This document shows positions 35,467 to 45,400 of a DNA stretch of 64,000 bases, in pieces; the first letter of the stretch is position 1; each line of letters starts with the position of its first letter. Position numbers and translations under genes: made by a program. The stretch covers positions 2,068,501 to 2,132,500 of the forward strand of contig NZ_CP050063.1 in the NCBI RefSeq assembly GCF_011604685.1, read 5' to 3'. The notes under the pieces are model-generated. The model searched no databases and was not told the origin of the DNA. It saw nothing but the letters and a program-made list of their open reading frames with translations. This DNA comes from Spirosoma aureum (lineage in GTDB: Bacteria; Bacteroidota; Bacteroidia; Cytophagales; Spirosomataceae).

Positions 35467-38400
35467 ATGCCTGTTGTTCAGCTTTTTATGGGATTGCTCA
35501 TGGCCCTCATGACGTATGCTTCACGGGGGCAGTCGTCGTTTGTGGTCGAGACAATCGGATTACGGCAGGGCTTGCCAGCTTCCGATATCCGGGCTTTGTT
35601 TCGCGATGCAAAGGGTTATCTCTGGCTCGGAACCGACATTGGCCTGGTCCGTTACGACGGGTTCCGATTCGAGACCATCAGTGTTTCGCAGGAGGGGCGC
35701 TGGCTTGGGGTCGTAAACGCGCTTGCTGAAGACAAGGACGGTCAGCTTTGGGTCGGAACAGAGGATGGGTTATTCGTTGTCAGGAATGGAGCCGCTAATG
35801 CCGTTAAAAGCCTGCAAACGGACCGGTTTCTTCGGATGAACTGCCTGATTTTCGATAAACAGCAGAATTTATGGTGCGGAACCAGCAGCGGAGCGTATTT
35901 GATAGATCAGTCTGATCTTCAGAAGATTGCCCGTAAACCCGCTATTGCTATCCAACCCAAACCCCTTCCCGGTTACGAAAATTTAGTGCCCGAATTTGCC
36001 CATCAACGCGTGTTTACGCTGGCTTTCGATGAAAAAGGGCGGTTATACGCAGGAGCCAACTATGGCTTGTTTCGCTACGAAAAAGGGAAGCAGGTAGAGC
36101 GTTTGTGGCCCAACCAGCACCGAAAGGTCGAAATTCAGGCGCTGGCCGTTCGGTCGTCGGACGATCTTGTCTTTACAACCTTCGACCCTCTGGGTTATAT
36201 CCGACTTCATAACGGCAACGAAGAGCGGTTTTTCCCCAATATTTATTCCACCGATGTAGTATATCAGGCTAACCAGTTCTGGTATTTGTCGTATGGGTTA
36301 CATCGGCAAGGTCCAGCCGATAACCACCCAATTTCGGTATTGGACCTGTACGAGAAAACCAGTAGCAGCTTCAACAAGCTTTATATCGACAGGGAAGGTA
36401 TTTTTTGGGTAGCGACTAATGAAGGACTTCTCAAAATCCGACGTTCTTTTTTTGAGCGAATACCACTACCAAAATCCGTAAGTGGAAGCGAAATTAACGG
36501 GTTTGGTGTGTATGATAACGACTTACTGGTTGGCGCACATCATGGTCGTGTGTTTATATGGGAACGCGACACGCTGAAAAAAATGCTGGCGGGCCTGGCA
36601 CCGATTGCTGGTGTGAGCGCCATTAAACAGGACAGCCATCGAACACTCTGGTTGGCAACCACCTATCAGGGGCTCTTCTCATTTAACGGCCGGCAAACCC
36701 GTCGCTACACCTTTGCCGACGGACTGATCAACGAAGCTTTCAATGCTATTATTCCGGGTAAATCAGGTACGTTATGGGCTGTAGGCGATGTGGGTATTAC
36801 GCGAATTGTTTATGACAGTACGACCAATCGATACCGGCTTCAATTTTACGAGCATAAAGTAAACCGCTATAAATTCACGATCTTTTTTTCGGGGCTGGAA
36901 ACACCCGACGGCACGCTCTGGCTTGCCAGCGACTTTGGGCTGGTATCATTTCGAAATGGCCAGTTTCGGAACCATCTGCTGACGGTTAACCAAACCACCG
37001 TTCGGTCTATCCGGAAAATTGTACAGGATAAAAACGGCCAAATCTGGCTGGCAACCGAGGGGAGCGGGCTGTTGCGGGGCGAAGTGAAGAACGGGCAGTT
37101 TACGCTTAACCGTCAATATACACAGCAGGATGGGCTGCCTTCAAATTCGTTTAGTGATCTGCTTGTCGATAGCAGCGGGCGAATCTGGGCCGCTGCAACC
37201 ACGGCTCTCACCTGTCTGTCAATCAATGGACCGGCAGAGCAAATCCAGAATTTTGACTATAAAGATGGGTTTTTCAGCGAATCGTTTCTGAACCCCCATT
37301 TAATTGAATACCCGGTTGGTACACTTTGGGTTGGTAGTACGGAGGGATTACTGCGGTTAAGTCTGAACAAATTACAACCTCAGCGCCCTGCGTTATCGGT
37401 ATTGATAACCGATGTTCGGCTTCGGGATGAATCCAGCCATGTTGGGGTAGCAGCAGGCAAGCCAGGTAATCTACTCAGTGATACGTCCGGAATTCGGCAG
37501 CTTTCCTCCTCGCAGAATGCGCTGACGTTTCGTTTTGCGCTCCTGAGTTTGGCCAATCCGGGTTTTAATCGGTATCGTTACCGACTCGATGGGGCGGAAT
37601 CGACCTGGCGAAATACCTCCGGAAGCGAAAGTACAGTTACTTATTCAGGCTTGAAACCTGGCCATTATACGTTTTCCGTTCGAGGGACATCGGCCAGTGG
37701 GATTTGGAGTAAAACGGCTTCGTTTTCCTTTGATGTACTGCCTCCATTCTGGCAACGCGGGTGGTTTCTGATTTTGCTGGCTATTGGTCTGGCAACGGGA
37801 ATCTGGCTATTGATCCGATTTCGGGAGAGACGGATCAAGCAGCAGGAAACGGAACGAAGCCGCCTGGCGCAGTTGATCGCCGAGCTCGAAACGCGGGCCA
37901 TACGCGCTCAGATGAATCCGCATTTTATTTTCAATTGCCTCAATTCGATTCAGGAATGCATTCTGGCCGATGATACGGATACGGCATATCGCTATTTGTC
38001 GAAATTCTCCCGGCTTTTGCGCATGGTACTGGAAGAATCGGCCCGGAACATTCATTCATTACAACACGAACTGGATTTGATTCGCCTGTATCTCGAACTG
38101 GAAGCACTCCGGTTCGAGCAGCCGCTGCACTACGCGATCGACGTTGATTCTGAAGTAGATACGCATAATTGGCAAGTGCCTTCGTTGATTTTTCAGCCTC
38201 TGGTTGAAAATGCGATCTGGCATGGCCTGGTTCAGCAGACTGGCCCACGAAAACTCCGGATTTCCATCTGTCATGATGGTCCTAACCGGCTATTGTCCGT
38301 AATTGACGATAACGGTGTAGGCCGAAAAAAAGCATCAGAAAGCCGGAAAACAGTATATGGGACCTCGCAGGGGTTAAAGCTGGTTGCCGAACGAATAACA

Positions 38401-38574
38401 CTGCTCGAAAAGAGTGGCTGGGGACAGGGCAGCCTACAGATCGACGACCTGACCGACGCTACAGGTGAGCCAGGGGGAACGCGGGTAAGCGTATGGTTAC
38501 CCATCATTACAGAACTATCTCTTCGTACCAAATTCACTCATATTGCTAATCATGTACAAAGCACTGGTCATTGA
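35467..38574 (+). CDS. Two-component sensor kinase: periplasmic propellers, Y_Y_Y domain, LytS-type kinase
   Basis: From ATG 35467 the product is 1035 aa with a signal peptide (LFMGLLMALMTYASRGQ). Up to about residue 680 it has two-component-regulator propeller repeats (GYLWLGTDIGLVRYDG, GQLWVGTEDGLFVV, GQIWLATEGSGLLRG), then a Y_Y_Y beta-sandwich (FNRYRYRLDGAE), a membrane helix (WFLILLAIGLATGIWLLI) and a His_kinase/HATPase region. MNPHFIFNCLNSIQ holds the phospho-accepting His and VIDDNGVG is an intact G1 ATP box. Such sensors in Bacteroidota often respond to glycans or their breakdown products. The next gene, a LytTR regulator, overlaps it by 23 bp. ATG 35308 exists but would read through the divergent promoter region. 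Confidence 0.9.
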   Translation: MPVVQLFMGLLMALMTYASRGQSSFVVETIGLRQGLPASDIRALFRDAKGYLWLGTDIGLVRYDGFRFETISVSQEGRWLGVVNALAEDKDGQLWVGTEDGLFVVRNGAANAVKSLQTDRFLRMNCLIFDKQQNLWCGTSSGAYLIDQSDLQKIARKPAIAIQPKPLPGYENLVPEFAHQRVFTLAFDEKGRLYAGANYGLFRYEKGKQVERLWPNQHRKVEIQALAVRSSDDLVFTTFDPLGYIRLHNGNEERFFPNIYSTDVVYQANQFWYLSYGLHRQGPADNHPISVLDLYEKTSSSFNKLYIDREGIFWVATNEGLLKIRRSFFERIPLPKSVSGSEINGFGVYDNDLLVGAHHGRVFIWERDTLKKMLAGLAPIAGVSAIKQDSHRTLWLATTYQGLFSFNGRQTRRYTFADGLINEAFNAIIPGKSGTLWAVGDVGITRIVYDSTTNRYRLQFYEHKVNRYKFTIFFSGLETPDGTLWLASDFGLVSFRNGQFRNHLLTVNQTTVRSIRKIVQDKNGQIWLATEGSGLLRGEVKNGQFTLNRQYTQQDGLPSNSFSDLLVDSSGRIWAAATTALTCLSINGPAEQIQNFDYKDGFFSESFLNPHLIEYPVGTLWVGSTEGLLRLSLNKLQPQRPALSVLITDVRLRDESSHVGVAAGKPGNLLSDTSGIRQLSSSQNALTFRFALLSLANPGFNRYRYRLDGAESTWRNTSGSESTVTYSGLKPGHYTFSVRGTSASGIWSKTASFSFDVLPPFWQRGWFLILLAIGLATGIWLLIRFRERRIKQQETERSRLAQLIAELETRAIRAQMNPHFIFNCLNSIQECILADDTDTAYRYLSKFSRLLRMVLEESARNIHSLQHELDLIRLYLELEALRFEQPLHYAIDVDSEVDTHNWQVPSLIFQPLVENAIWHGLVQQTGPRKLRISICHDGPNRLLSVIDDNGVGRKKASESRKTVYGTSQGLKLVAERITLLEKSGWGQGSLQIDDLTDATGEPGGTRVSVWLPIITELSLRTKFTHIANHVQSTGH

Positions 38575-39295
38575 CGACGAGCCCAGGGCCTGCCATGTGC
38601 TGGAAATACTGGTTCAGAAACACTTACCCGAAATTACCACGTTTGCCAAAGCAACCCGCCCTGACGAAGGCATAGCACTTATTCAGCGCTTGAAACCGAA
38701 TCTGATTTTTCTGGATGTGGAGATGCCGCTGATGAATGGGTTCGATGTGCTGAATGCCGTTGATGAATGGGATTTTGACATTATTTTCACGACAGCCTAT
38801 CACCGGTTTGCCTTGCAGGCCATCAAAGTCAGTGCACTGGATTACCTGCTAAAACCAATTGACGTCGATGATCTGCGTATTGCATTCGATAAGTTTCTGC
38901 ACCGACAGTTACATCAAGTGCCACGTAAGGTGTTGATTCAGAATTTGGTAGGTAATCTGAATGCGCCCACAATCCAGCAGCATAAATTACCCGTCTCAAC
39001 GACCGAAGGCATTCATATGCTGCCCATAGCCGAGATTATTCGTTGCGAAGCGGATTCAAACTATACGTTCCTGTATATGACTGGGAATCGTCGTTTTTGT
39101 GCTTCCCGTACGCTGAAAGAGTTTGAAATCATGTTGAAAGAGCACGATTTTGTTCGAGTGCATAAATCTCATCTGGTCAATATGCAGTTTGTGACGCTCA
39201 TTGGGCGGGATGGTACGGTCAACTTAAACGATGGAACCGCCATTACGATGTCGCGACGGATACGCCAGAACCTGTTTACCCGATCAGGAGACTGA
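38552..39295 (+). CDS. LytTR-family response regulator
   Basis: A 247-aa regulator: receiver domain with LIFLDVEMPLMNGFDV (phospho-Asp) and the switch Lys in LLKPIDVDD, followed by a LytTR DNA-binding domain at about 145-245 (IIRCEADSNYTFLYM, FVRVHKSHLVNMQFV). Its ATG lies inside the end of the kinase gene (23-bp overlap), so the two are translationally coupled and surely a cognate pair. The divergent three-lipoprotein operon at 30.5-35.3 kb is an obvious possible target. Confidence 0.92.
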   Translation: MYKALVIDDEPRACHVLEILVQKHLPEITTFAKATRPDEGIALIQRLKPNLIFLDVEMPLMNGFDVLNAVDEWDFDIIFTTAYHRFALQAIKVSALDYLLKPIDVDDLRIAFDKFLHRQLHQVPRKVLIQNLVGNLNAPTIQQHKLPVSTTEGIHMLPIAEIIRCEADSNYTFLYMTGNRRFCASRTLKEFEIMLKEHDFVRVHKSHLVNMQFVTLIGRDGTVNLNDGTAITMSRRIRQNLFTRSGD

Positions 39296-39322
39296 TTGCC
39301 AGGGTATTTTCCGGCAATAAAT

Positions 39323-39919
39323 TTAGTGATTTCCCCGATGAAGAGTAACCGTAACGTTCTTGCTGAAACGCGGATCGGCGCTGTTCGAATAACTTGAGCC
39401 ATCTTTCTGGAAATAGCTGAACCGTAGCGTTAAGGTCATCGCATCCGTTTCCCAACGACCCTGTTCGATGTCGTTGATGTAAAAATTAGGCACCACATGA
39501 TACTTCGCATCAACTGGGCCAAAGTGCATCGTAAACAGATGATAGTCGTCTTTATTGACACTCCCATTGATTCTATACTCTTCCCGGCCAAGCTTACTCG
39601 TTACGGTGGCCAGACCATCGAATGCCTGCTTATTAGAACGGGATCGACGCCTGCGCTTTTTAAACGCCTTATTCCAACGCTCATCGTCGGTTACGGGTAC
39701 GTCGATAGTAAGGGTGAGATTCTTCGATAGGCCATCTGGATCGTTAAAAGAACCCTGCCAGTGGCCGACCAAAAGCGGTTCGGTGTCGCTGTAGGCCCAG
39801 GGACGTTGGTAACGATCAAAAAATTTTCCTCCATAGAAACGAATACCACCCCAGACCAAACCGATCAGGAACAGCCCTGCCAGAACAGTCAGACAACCCA
39901 AAGGCTTTTTCATGGGCAT
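39323..39919 (-). CDS. Hypothetical membrane-anchored protein
   Basis: A 198-aa protein not recognised as a family. It has one N-terminal hydrophobic segment (LGCLTVLAGLFLIGLVWGGI), a GHWQGSF motif, a basic stretch KKRRRRSRSNK near residue 87 and an alternating beta-strand pattern (TLTLRFSYFQKDGSSY) that could be a lipocalin-like barrel. ATGs at 39919 and 39913 are equally plausible. It follows the secreted lipocalin-like gene by 6 bp, so they form an operon. Confidence 0.65.
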   Translation of the reverse strand: MPMKKPLGCLTVLAGLFLIGLVWGGIRFYGGKFFDRYQRPWAYSDTEPLLVGHWQGSFNDPDGLSKNLTLTIDVPVTDDERWNKAFKKRRRRSRSNKQAFDGLATVTSKLGREEYRINGSVNKDDYHLFTMHFGPVDAKYHVVPNFYINDIEQGRWETDAMTLTLRFSYFQKDGSSYSNSADPRFSKNVTVTLHRGNH

Positions 39920-39925
39920 ACGTTT

Positions 39926-40387
39926 CTAAATCCGCTCATAAACCGTCGTTAGCCGTTCCGCTTTTGTCGGATTAGGCGATTTCGGATTGTCGGCATAGGT
40001 GAATACCCAGGTCATGGTACGGCCCTGCATACTAACATCATACACAGCCTCGGGAAATTCCTTCATTGACGATGTAACGGTTATTTTCCGGCCACTTATT
40101 GACCAGTGCGCATCGACGCTCATTGATTCGATGGTCTTTTTCATTGATCCGCAGGCATCGGGAACATTTGTTTTCATTTTTCCATCACTCATAAATGTAT
40201 AAGTAACGTCTTTGGTACAGGGCATGCTACGCGTCATCATTTGCATCATGTCGGTTGCTTTGCCATTACTTTCGACCAGGGTCATTGCCGTACGTTTCCA
40301 GGTGCCAGCTACACCACCGACACGAGGAGCAAACGCAGGTCGGAAGGCTGTTGCGATCAGAATTAACAGGATAAATGAGCGATACAT
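39926..40387 (-). CDS. Exported lipocalin-like protein
   Basis: From ATG 40387 the product is 153 aa with a signal peptide (FILLILIATAFRPAFA) and GGVAGTWKRTAM, the GxW strand that opens lipocalin-like domains of Bacteroidota. Two Cys residues (in MPCTKD and DACGSM) may form a disulfide. It is very Met-rich (MMQMMTRSM). Ligand and function are unknown. It is transcribed with the downstream hypothetical membrane protein (6-bp gap). The TTG at 40396 is a less likely start. Confidence 0.65.
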   Translation of the reverse strand: MYRSFILLILIATAFRPAFAPRVGGVAGTWKRTAMTLVESNGKATDMMQMMTRSMPCTKDVTYTFMSDGKMKTNVPDACGSMKKTIESMSVDAHWSISGRKITVTSSMKEFPEAVYDVSMQGRTMTWVFTYADNPKSPNPTKAERLTTVYERI

Positions 40388-40418
40388 ACGGGTCAATGGT
40401 TTCGGTCTTAGTCGGTAT

Positions 40419-40505
40419 TTAGAGAAAAATCAATAACAAGCCCAGAAGGCCAGCCAGGAATAAGCATAGCCATTCGATGAGTTGCTGGCGCATGGGCCGT
40501 TTCAT
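40419..40505 (-). CDS. Putative 28-aa single-helix membrane miniprotein
   Basis: An ATG at 40505 opens a 28-codon frame ending at 40419. It has a basic N-terminus (MKRPMRQQ) and one hydrophobic helix (WLCLFLAGLLGLLLIFL). This layout is typical of small bacterial membrane proteins, but no homology can be claimed and a chance frame is possible. It lies 31 bp upstream of the lipocalin-like gene, on the same strand. Confidence 0.35.
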   Translation of the reverse strand: MKRPMRQQLIEWLCLFLAGLLGLLLIFL

Positions 40506-40750
40506 AGGTAGGTAGTTTATACCTGAAAAGTAAATCGCCGTTTAGCACCGGGCAAAAGCCCCTGCGCAAACGGCGGTTACTATTTAGCGAAGTGCGATTT
40601 TTCTTGATATTCAGAGAATTTGTTTACAAAATTGACGATTAATAAATAGTCGTTTTGCCGCCTGTTTATCGGAAATGCTATGAAAAGAATTGGTCTGTAA
40701 ATTATTGACTGTCAATATGATTATGTCTGTTTCGCTGGTGTTGGAAAAAC

Positions 40751-41218
40751 TTAATAGGTAAACATGCGGTCGCTGTCTGTCGCTAGCCGAACCAGTACCG
40801 TTGGCATCGCAAATTCAGCGGGTTTTCCGGCAATGTCCGCATCAGCAAGTCCCCGTGCTTTCGATGACATACCTGATAAATAGAATCGGCCACCTCCTTT
40901 CGCGATGGCTTCATAATGTTCGCGGAGCTTGCCTGTACCCAACCCGACAACCTTATCCATCTCTGCATCTTTCAGCAGCGTAACGGCATCGCCCGCCAGA
41001 AAGAGCGTAACGGTGTGACCTTCATCGATAGCGGTCTTCGCCACCAGAAAACCCAGTGCAGCCTTCGTTGCGTTTTCTGGACCACAGGTAATATGTATCA
41101 GGAATTTCATCTTCTTGGCGGTTGTCGGTGTGGAACTAGTTGTGGATGTCTGAGCCTGACCTGTTGCACAGGCCAGGAGGAACCAGAGGGCGATAAATAA
41201 ACAGCTTTTGTTGCGCAT
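40751..41218 (-). CDS. Exported DsrE/DsrF-like family protein
   Basis: A 155-aa protein with a signal peptide (FIALWFLLACATGQAQ) and a DsrE-type fold: KFLIHITCGPENATKAALGF, then LVAKTAIDEGHTVTLFLAGD and a GLADADIAGK segment. Cytoplasmic DsrE proteins relay sulfur; exported single-domain members lack a known partner and their role is unclear. Cys in the first loop (ITCGPE) is the only Cys in the mature part. The DUF1059 gene lies 23 bp upstream in the same direction, so the two are probably co-transcribed. Confidence 0.8.
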   Translation of the reverse strand: MRNKSCLFIALWFLLACATGQAQTSTTSSTPTTAKKMKFLIHITCGPENATKAALGFLVAKTAIDEGHTVTLFLAGDAVTLLKDAEMDKVVGLGTGKLREHYEAIAKGGGRFYLSGMSSKARGLADADIAGKPAEFAMPTVLVRLATDSDRMFTY

Positions 41219-41241
41219 GATCGTTCGGTTTCGCCTGGTTA

Positions 41242-41412
41242 CTATGCTTCATGAATCAGTGGTTTGATCTGCTCGGCCATCTCCGGAGTGACCATCACCT
41301 GATGCGCATCCAGAGCGTGTTGTGCCGCTAATTGCAATACTTCGGCTTCGCTTTCAGCCTGGATAATTCCAGGGCAATCGAATCCAACATCTTTACAGCG
41401 TAGTTCTTTCAT
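41242..41412 (-). CDS. DUF1059 small protein
   Basis: A 56-aa protein, ATG 41412 to TAG at 41242, translated by hand. It reads MKELRCKDVGFDCPG and continues with AESEAEVLQLAAQHA and VTPEMAEQIKPLI, the full length and pattern of DUF1059 ('small metal-binding protein'). Cys6 and Cys13 with nearby acidic and His residues are the presumed metal ligands. It precedes the DsrE gene by 23 bp. A pair of overlapping hairpins lies 38-115 bp upstream of its start. Confidence 0.85.
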   Translation of the reverse strand: MKELRCKDVGFDCPGIIQAESEAEVLQLAAQHALDAHQVMVTPEMAEQIKPLIHEA

Positions 41413-41449
41413 GATCGTGTGAATTTTTTAGGTTAAATGGACTATAAAA

Positions 41450-41480
41450 ACAAAAGCTTCAGAGTAGTTGAGGCTTTTGT
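41450..41480 (-). other. Second hairpin, mutually exclusive with the long hairpin at 41475-41527
   Basis: Arms 41450-41460 and 41470-41480 pair over 11 bp (one G-T) around a 9-nt loop. Its right arm shares six bases with the left arm of the 25-bp hairpin, so both cannot form together on one strand. It lies just upstream of the DUF1059 gene. Confidence 0.4.
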
Positions 41481-41527
41481 ATAGAGTCGTGCTACGGTTC
41501 GGAACCGTAGCACGACTCTATACAAAA
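41475..41527. terminator. 25-bp perfect hairpin with A/T tails, bidirectional
   Basis: Arms 41475-41499 and 41503-41527 pair perfectly over 25 bp around a 3-nt CGG loop. The outer arms are T4 and A5, so a T-tract follows in either direction. It would end transcripts from the leftward gene at 41779-42222 before the DUF1059-DsrE pair. Its perfection is unusual for a plain terminator; an intergenic palindromic repeat is the alternative. Confidence 0.65.
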
Positions 41528-41778
41528 ATCTTCAGTTAACTGGCAAGCCAAAAGATGATATTCTTTAAAAAAGTTAGCTAAGATTTTCAGTTAATGAGCT
41601 GATAGGCAGCGTAAAGGAAACGAGAATAATGAGTCCAAGCTAAATCGCTGGTTGTCGAAAAGCAAAAACCTTTGAGCAAACGGCGATTATAGACCTGGAC
41701 TCGCCTGTTCTGGGAGATATTGTGTGGATAGAATCGGAAAGCAATCGTTATGTCAAGAAAATGAAACTCAATAGCCGT

Positions 41779-42222
41779 TTAATCCTTTGATTGAGTAAGT
41801 CGGTAATCTTTGTAATTCTTCTCAATAATAGCGTCCTTAAACAGCTTGAAATACTCGCTGGCTTTGGGTTCGCCATATTCTTTCTTCAGCAACGACTCAA
41901 TGCCATAATCGGCCCCTTTAATCACTGGGTCCATGATGAACAGGTAGGCATACGACCCGTCGGGCTCTGGCTTGGTGGGATGCATAACGCGCGTCTGTTT
42001 GAATATTTTCTGTTCAGCCGCCGATAAATTTTTGGCGCCGGGCCAGAAAATTTCGTGAATGAATCGTTCGTACTGGGCACGTTTGTTAGCCTTGACCGGA
42101 TAGGCAATCACCCAAACCGTTTCATTCGGTTTGGCAACGGTGCGTGTGCTCTGGCTCAGGGCAGGTATACTGATCAGGGCGATGAGGCAGCAAATCAGAG
42201 ATAAACGTAAAGAATAGAGCAT
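41779..42222 (-). CDS. Exported protein of unknown function
   Basis: A 147-aa protein with a signal peptide (LICCLIALISIPALS). The mature part (ETVWVIAYPVKANKRAQYER, then VMHPTKPEPDGSYAYLF and GADYGIESLL) has the strand-helix pattern of a dimeric alpha/beta ferredoxin-like barrel, similar in feel to NIPSNAP or ABM proteins, but no motif decides this. It is transcribed divergently from the propeller kinase at 42405. A strong hairpin 252 bp downstream separates it from DUF1059. Confidence 0.6.
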   Translation of the reverse strand: MLYSLRLSLICCLIALISIPALSQSTRTVAKPNETVWVIAYPVKANKRAQYERFIHEIFWPGAKNLSAAEQKIFKQTRVMHPTKPEPDGSYAYLFIMDPVIKGADYGIESLLKKEYGEPKASEYFKLFKDAIIEKNYKDYRLTQSKD

Positions 42223-42312
42223 AGTATTTAGTTCAAGGAAGAATGTTAATTGATTAACTAAAGATACGTACTGAATTGCCTGTAAATTTCACTGACTTTT
42301 CAGTTGTATTCT

Positions 42313-42335
42313 ATCCCCCGAAAGGGGGATTTTTA
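42313..42335 (+). promoter_or_regulatory. GAAA-tetraloop hairpin with T-tract in front of a propeller kinase gene
   Basis: ATCCCCC (42313-42319), GAAA, GGGGGAT (42324-42330) then TTTT form a compact terminator-like hairpin 70-90 bp upstream of the kinase ATG at 42405. A near-consensus box TACTTTCG lies about 20 nt after the T-tract, so the hairpin could be either a terminator isolating the kinase gene, an attenuator, or a symmetric operator next to the -33 region. Confidence 0.5.
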
Positions 42336-42404
42336 GTGCCCTTTCTGTCGTGTACTTTCGTAGTAATCAGTGAACACGGTTTCTTAATGCCTAAGCACAT
42401 CACC

Positions 42405-45400
42405 ATGAACTACACATGGTTTACAGTACTAATTTTCAGTCTTAGTTTGGCGTCGCTAAGCAATGCCCAAACGACCCTTAACTTCGAACATCTTTCTACT
42501 CCGCAGGGGCTTTCGCAAAGCACAGTGCGAAGCATCTGTCAGGACAGGGAAGGCTTTATGTGGTTTGGCACTCATAATGGCCTGAACAAATATGATGGGT
42601 ACTCCTTTACGGTTTTTAAGCCCGATCCCCGTGATCCTAAACACACCTTTCATCATAACATCATAACCGACATTCATGAGGATCGCCGGGGACTATTATG
42701 GGCTGCTACCCTCGGCGGTGGATTACACCTCGTAGACAAACGGTCCGGAAACGTGACGGCTTATGAGATTGGATCGGGGCATAATAGTTCATTAAATACG
42801 CTTTTTTCTATCCATGAAGATGCGAAAGGTTTTTTATGGATCGCAACGGGCAGGGGCCTTGCCCGATTTGATACGCAGGCCAAACAGTATACGCTCTATA
42901 CGAAACAAAAATACCTCGTTGCCGTAACCCAGGAACAATCAGGGCGTTTTTGGGTGGGTGGTATTCAGGGTGTACAACAGTTTGATCGACAGACCCGTAC
43001 GTTTACGGATGTGTTACTGGATTCTTCTCTTGATCGTCAGCCATTTATCTCGTCGCTTTGTATTGATGCCGATGGCCTATTATGGGCAGGGAGCCTTTCC
43101 GGTGGATTATGGCGAATGGATACCAAACGGCGTCCTTTGGCCTTTACACGCTACAATCCTCGTGGGGAAGTCAATAAAGCGATACGGTATAACGGAATTT
43201 ATTCTGATAAAGCTGGACACTTGTGGCTGGCTACCAGCGAGGGTTTGCAAGACATTGATACGAAAACTGACCGGGTGATCACCTACCAGTCCAATGCTTC
43301 TCAGCAGGGTAGTTTAAGCAATAACAGTATTCAGTCATTATTTCAGGATAGAACAGGCACGTTATGGGTAGGGACCAATAGTGGTGTTAATAAAGGATCT
43401 GCCTATAGCAAATCATTTATAGCTCACCAGATTATTCCGTCTATACCCACAATCAGCCTGAATAGCAACTACATCAACACATTGCTGGAGGATAAAACGG
43501 GAACCATCTGGTTAGGTAGTAATGCCGGGAACATGGATGGTAGTTTCAAGAATGGGTTATTCCGGTTTGATCCCAGGGATAAGCAAATCAAGCCTGTTCC
43601 GCTGGATACTTCTGATCCTGCCAGCAAGGATGTATTAACGGTCTATGAAGACCGTAAAGGACGACTCTGGATGGGTGCTGCCAACGGCCTGTATCAACTG
43701 AATCGCACTACGGGCAGGTTTGTCCGCTATGCATACCCATTTTCCGTTTACCATATGGCTGAAGATGAAAAGGGTACATTATGGCTCCCGAGCGGCAGTG
43801 CAGGCGATTCGGCCGTACTCTCTGCGTTTGATCCCGATAAAGCACAGTTCACTTCCTATCGCTACAACGAAAAGGATACATCTGGTTTAAATAATCCCTT
43901 TTATTACGGCATTCTGGCCAGCCGCAATGGAGATATTTACCTGGCTACAGGAGGGGGAGGCATAAATCGTCTGAATCCAAAAACAGGTAGATTTCGGCAC
44001 TATATGCCTGACTATCAGTCGCTAATTGGCCATGTCAACGACAAAGAAGTACGTTGCCTGTACGAAGATGTTCAAGGTATTATCTGGGCAGGTACGGGGT
44101 TGGGCGGTCTTAATCGATTAGATCCCCGGACGGGCAAATTTACTACCTATACGACTCAGGAAGGACTACCGAGTAATCGAATCCTAAGTATTATAGGCGA
44201 TCAGAAAGGACATTTGTGGATGGGTACAACCAGGGGGCTAAGCCGATTTGACCCTATGACCAACGTGTTTCGTAACTATGATGTGCGAGATGGCCTGCCC
44301 GACAATGAGTTTTTGACCGGTGCGGTTCAAAATCACAAGGGTAAGCTTTTATTTGGTACCCGGAATGGGTTCGTTATGTTCTACCCAGATAGCGTCAGGG
44401 ATAATGCCATTCCTCCTCCCGTGTATATTACCGGCTTCACGGTGCTGGGAAAACGTCGGGCGGTACCCTCAGATCATATTGCATTAGCCTACCAGGAAAA
44501 CTTTCTTTCTTTTGAGTTCGTCGCTCTCAACTACAACACTCCCGAAAAAAATCAGTACGCCTATCAACTCGTTGGTGTAGACAAGAAGTGGGTACAGGCA
44601 GGAACCCGCCGATTTGCCAACTATACCAATTTACCCCCCGGAGACTATACATTTCGGGTAAAAGCTTCAAACGATGATGGTGTCTGGAATGAAAAAGGGG
44701 CATCTATCCACGTAATGATTCAGCCACCGTGGTGGCAAACCATCTGGTTCCGGTTAACAGCAGCCTTCATTTTGTTGCTGCTCGCCGGCATTTCGATCCG
44801 GTTGTATACACAGGCCAGGCTACGTCGGCAACGAAACGCTCTGAAACGGGTCCTGCAGGTGCAGGAGGAAGAACGTCAACGGCTGGCGGCTGATCTGCAC
44901 GACGATTTAGGCGCCACATTATCGGCTATAAAAGGGCAGCTGGAAACCGTTCACCAAACCAGCGATGAATTGGCCAGACCAATCGATCTGATGGAAAAGG
45001 CAATTCGGGATCTGCGGCATATATCACATAACCTAATGCCTCCCGAATTTGCCAGGCTGGGGCTGACAGAGGCTATCCACGAGACCGTCAGGCGGGCCGA
45101 AACTAGTTCGGGACTGCATTTTCTGTTCATCACCCATGGGCAGGAACGACGATTCGATAACGAAACGGAGCTAACAATCTACCGAATTGCCATTGAACTG
45201 ATTAATAATGCGATTAAGCACGCAAAAGCAAAGCAAATCACAATCCAGTTGATTTTTTACCCGCAACAAGTATCTTTATTGGTTGAAGATGACGGCAGGG
45301 GTTATCCGATTAACGAGGGCATAAGTCAATCAGGAATCGGATTACGAAATATTCGCTCCCGCGTAGCCTATCTTCAGTCGAAGTTGCTGGTTGATTCTGG

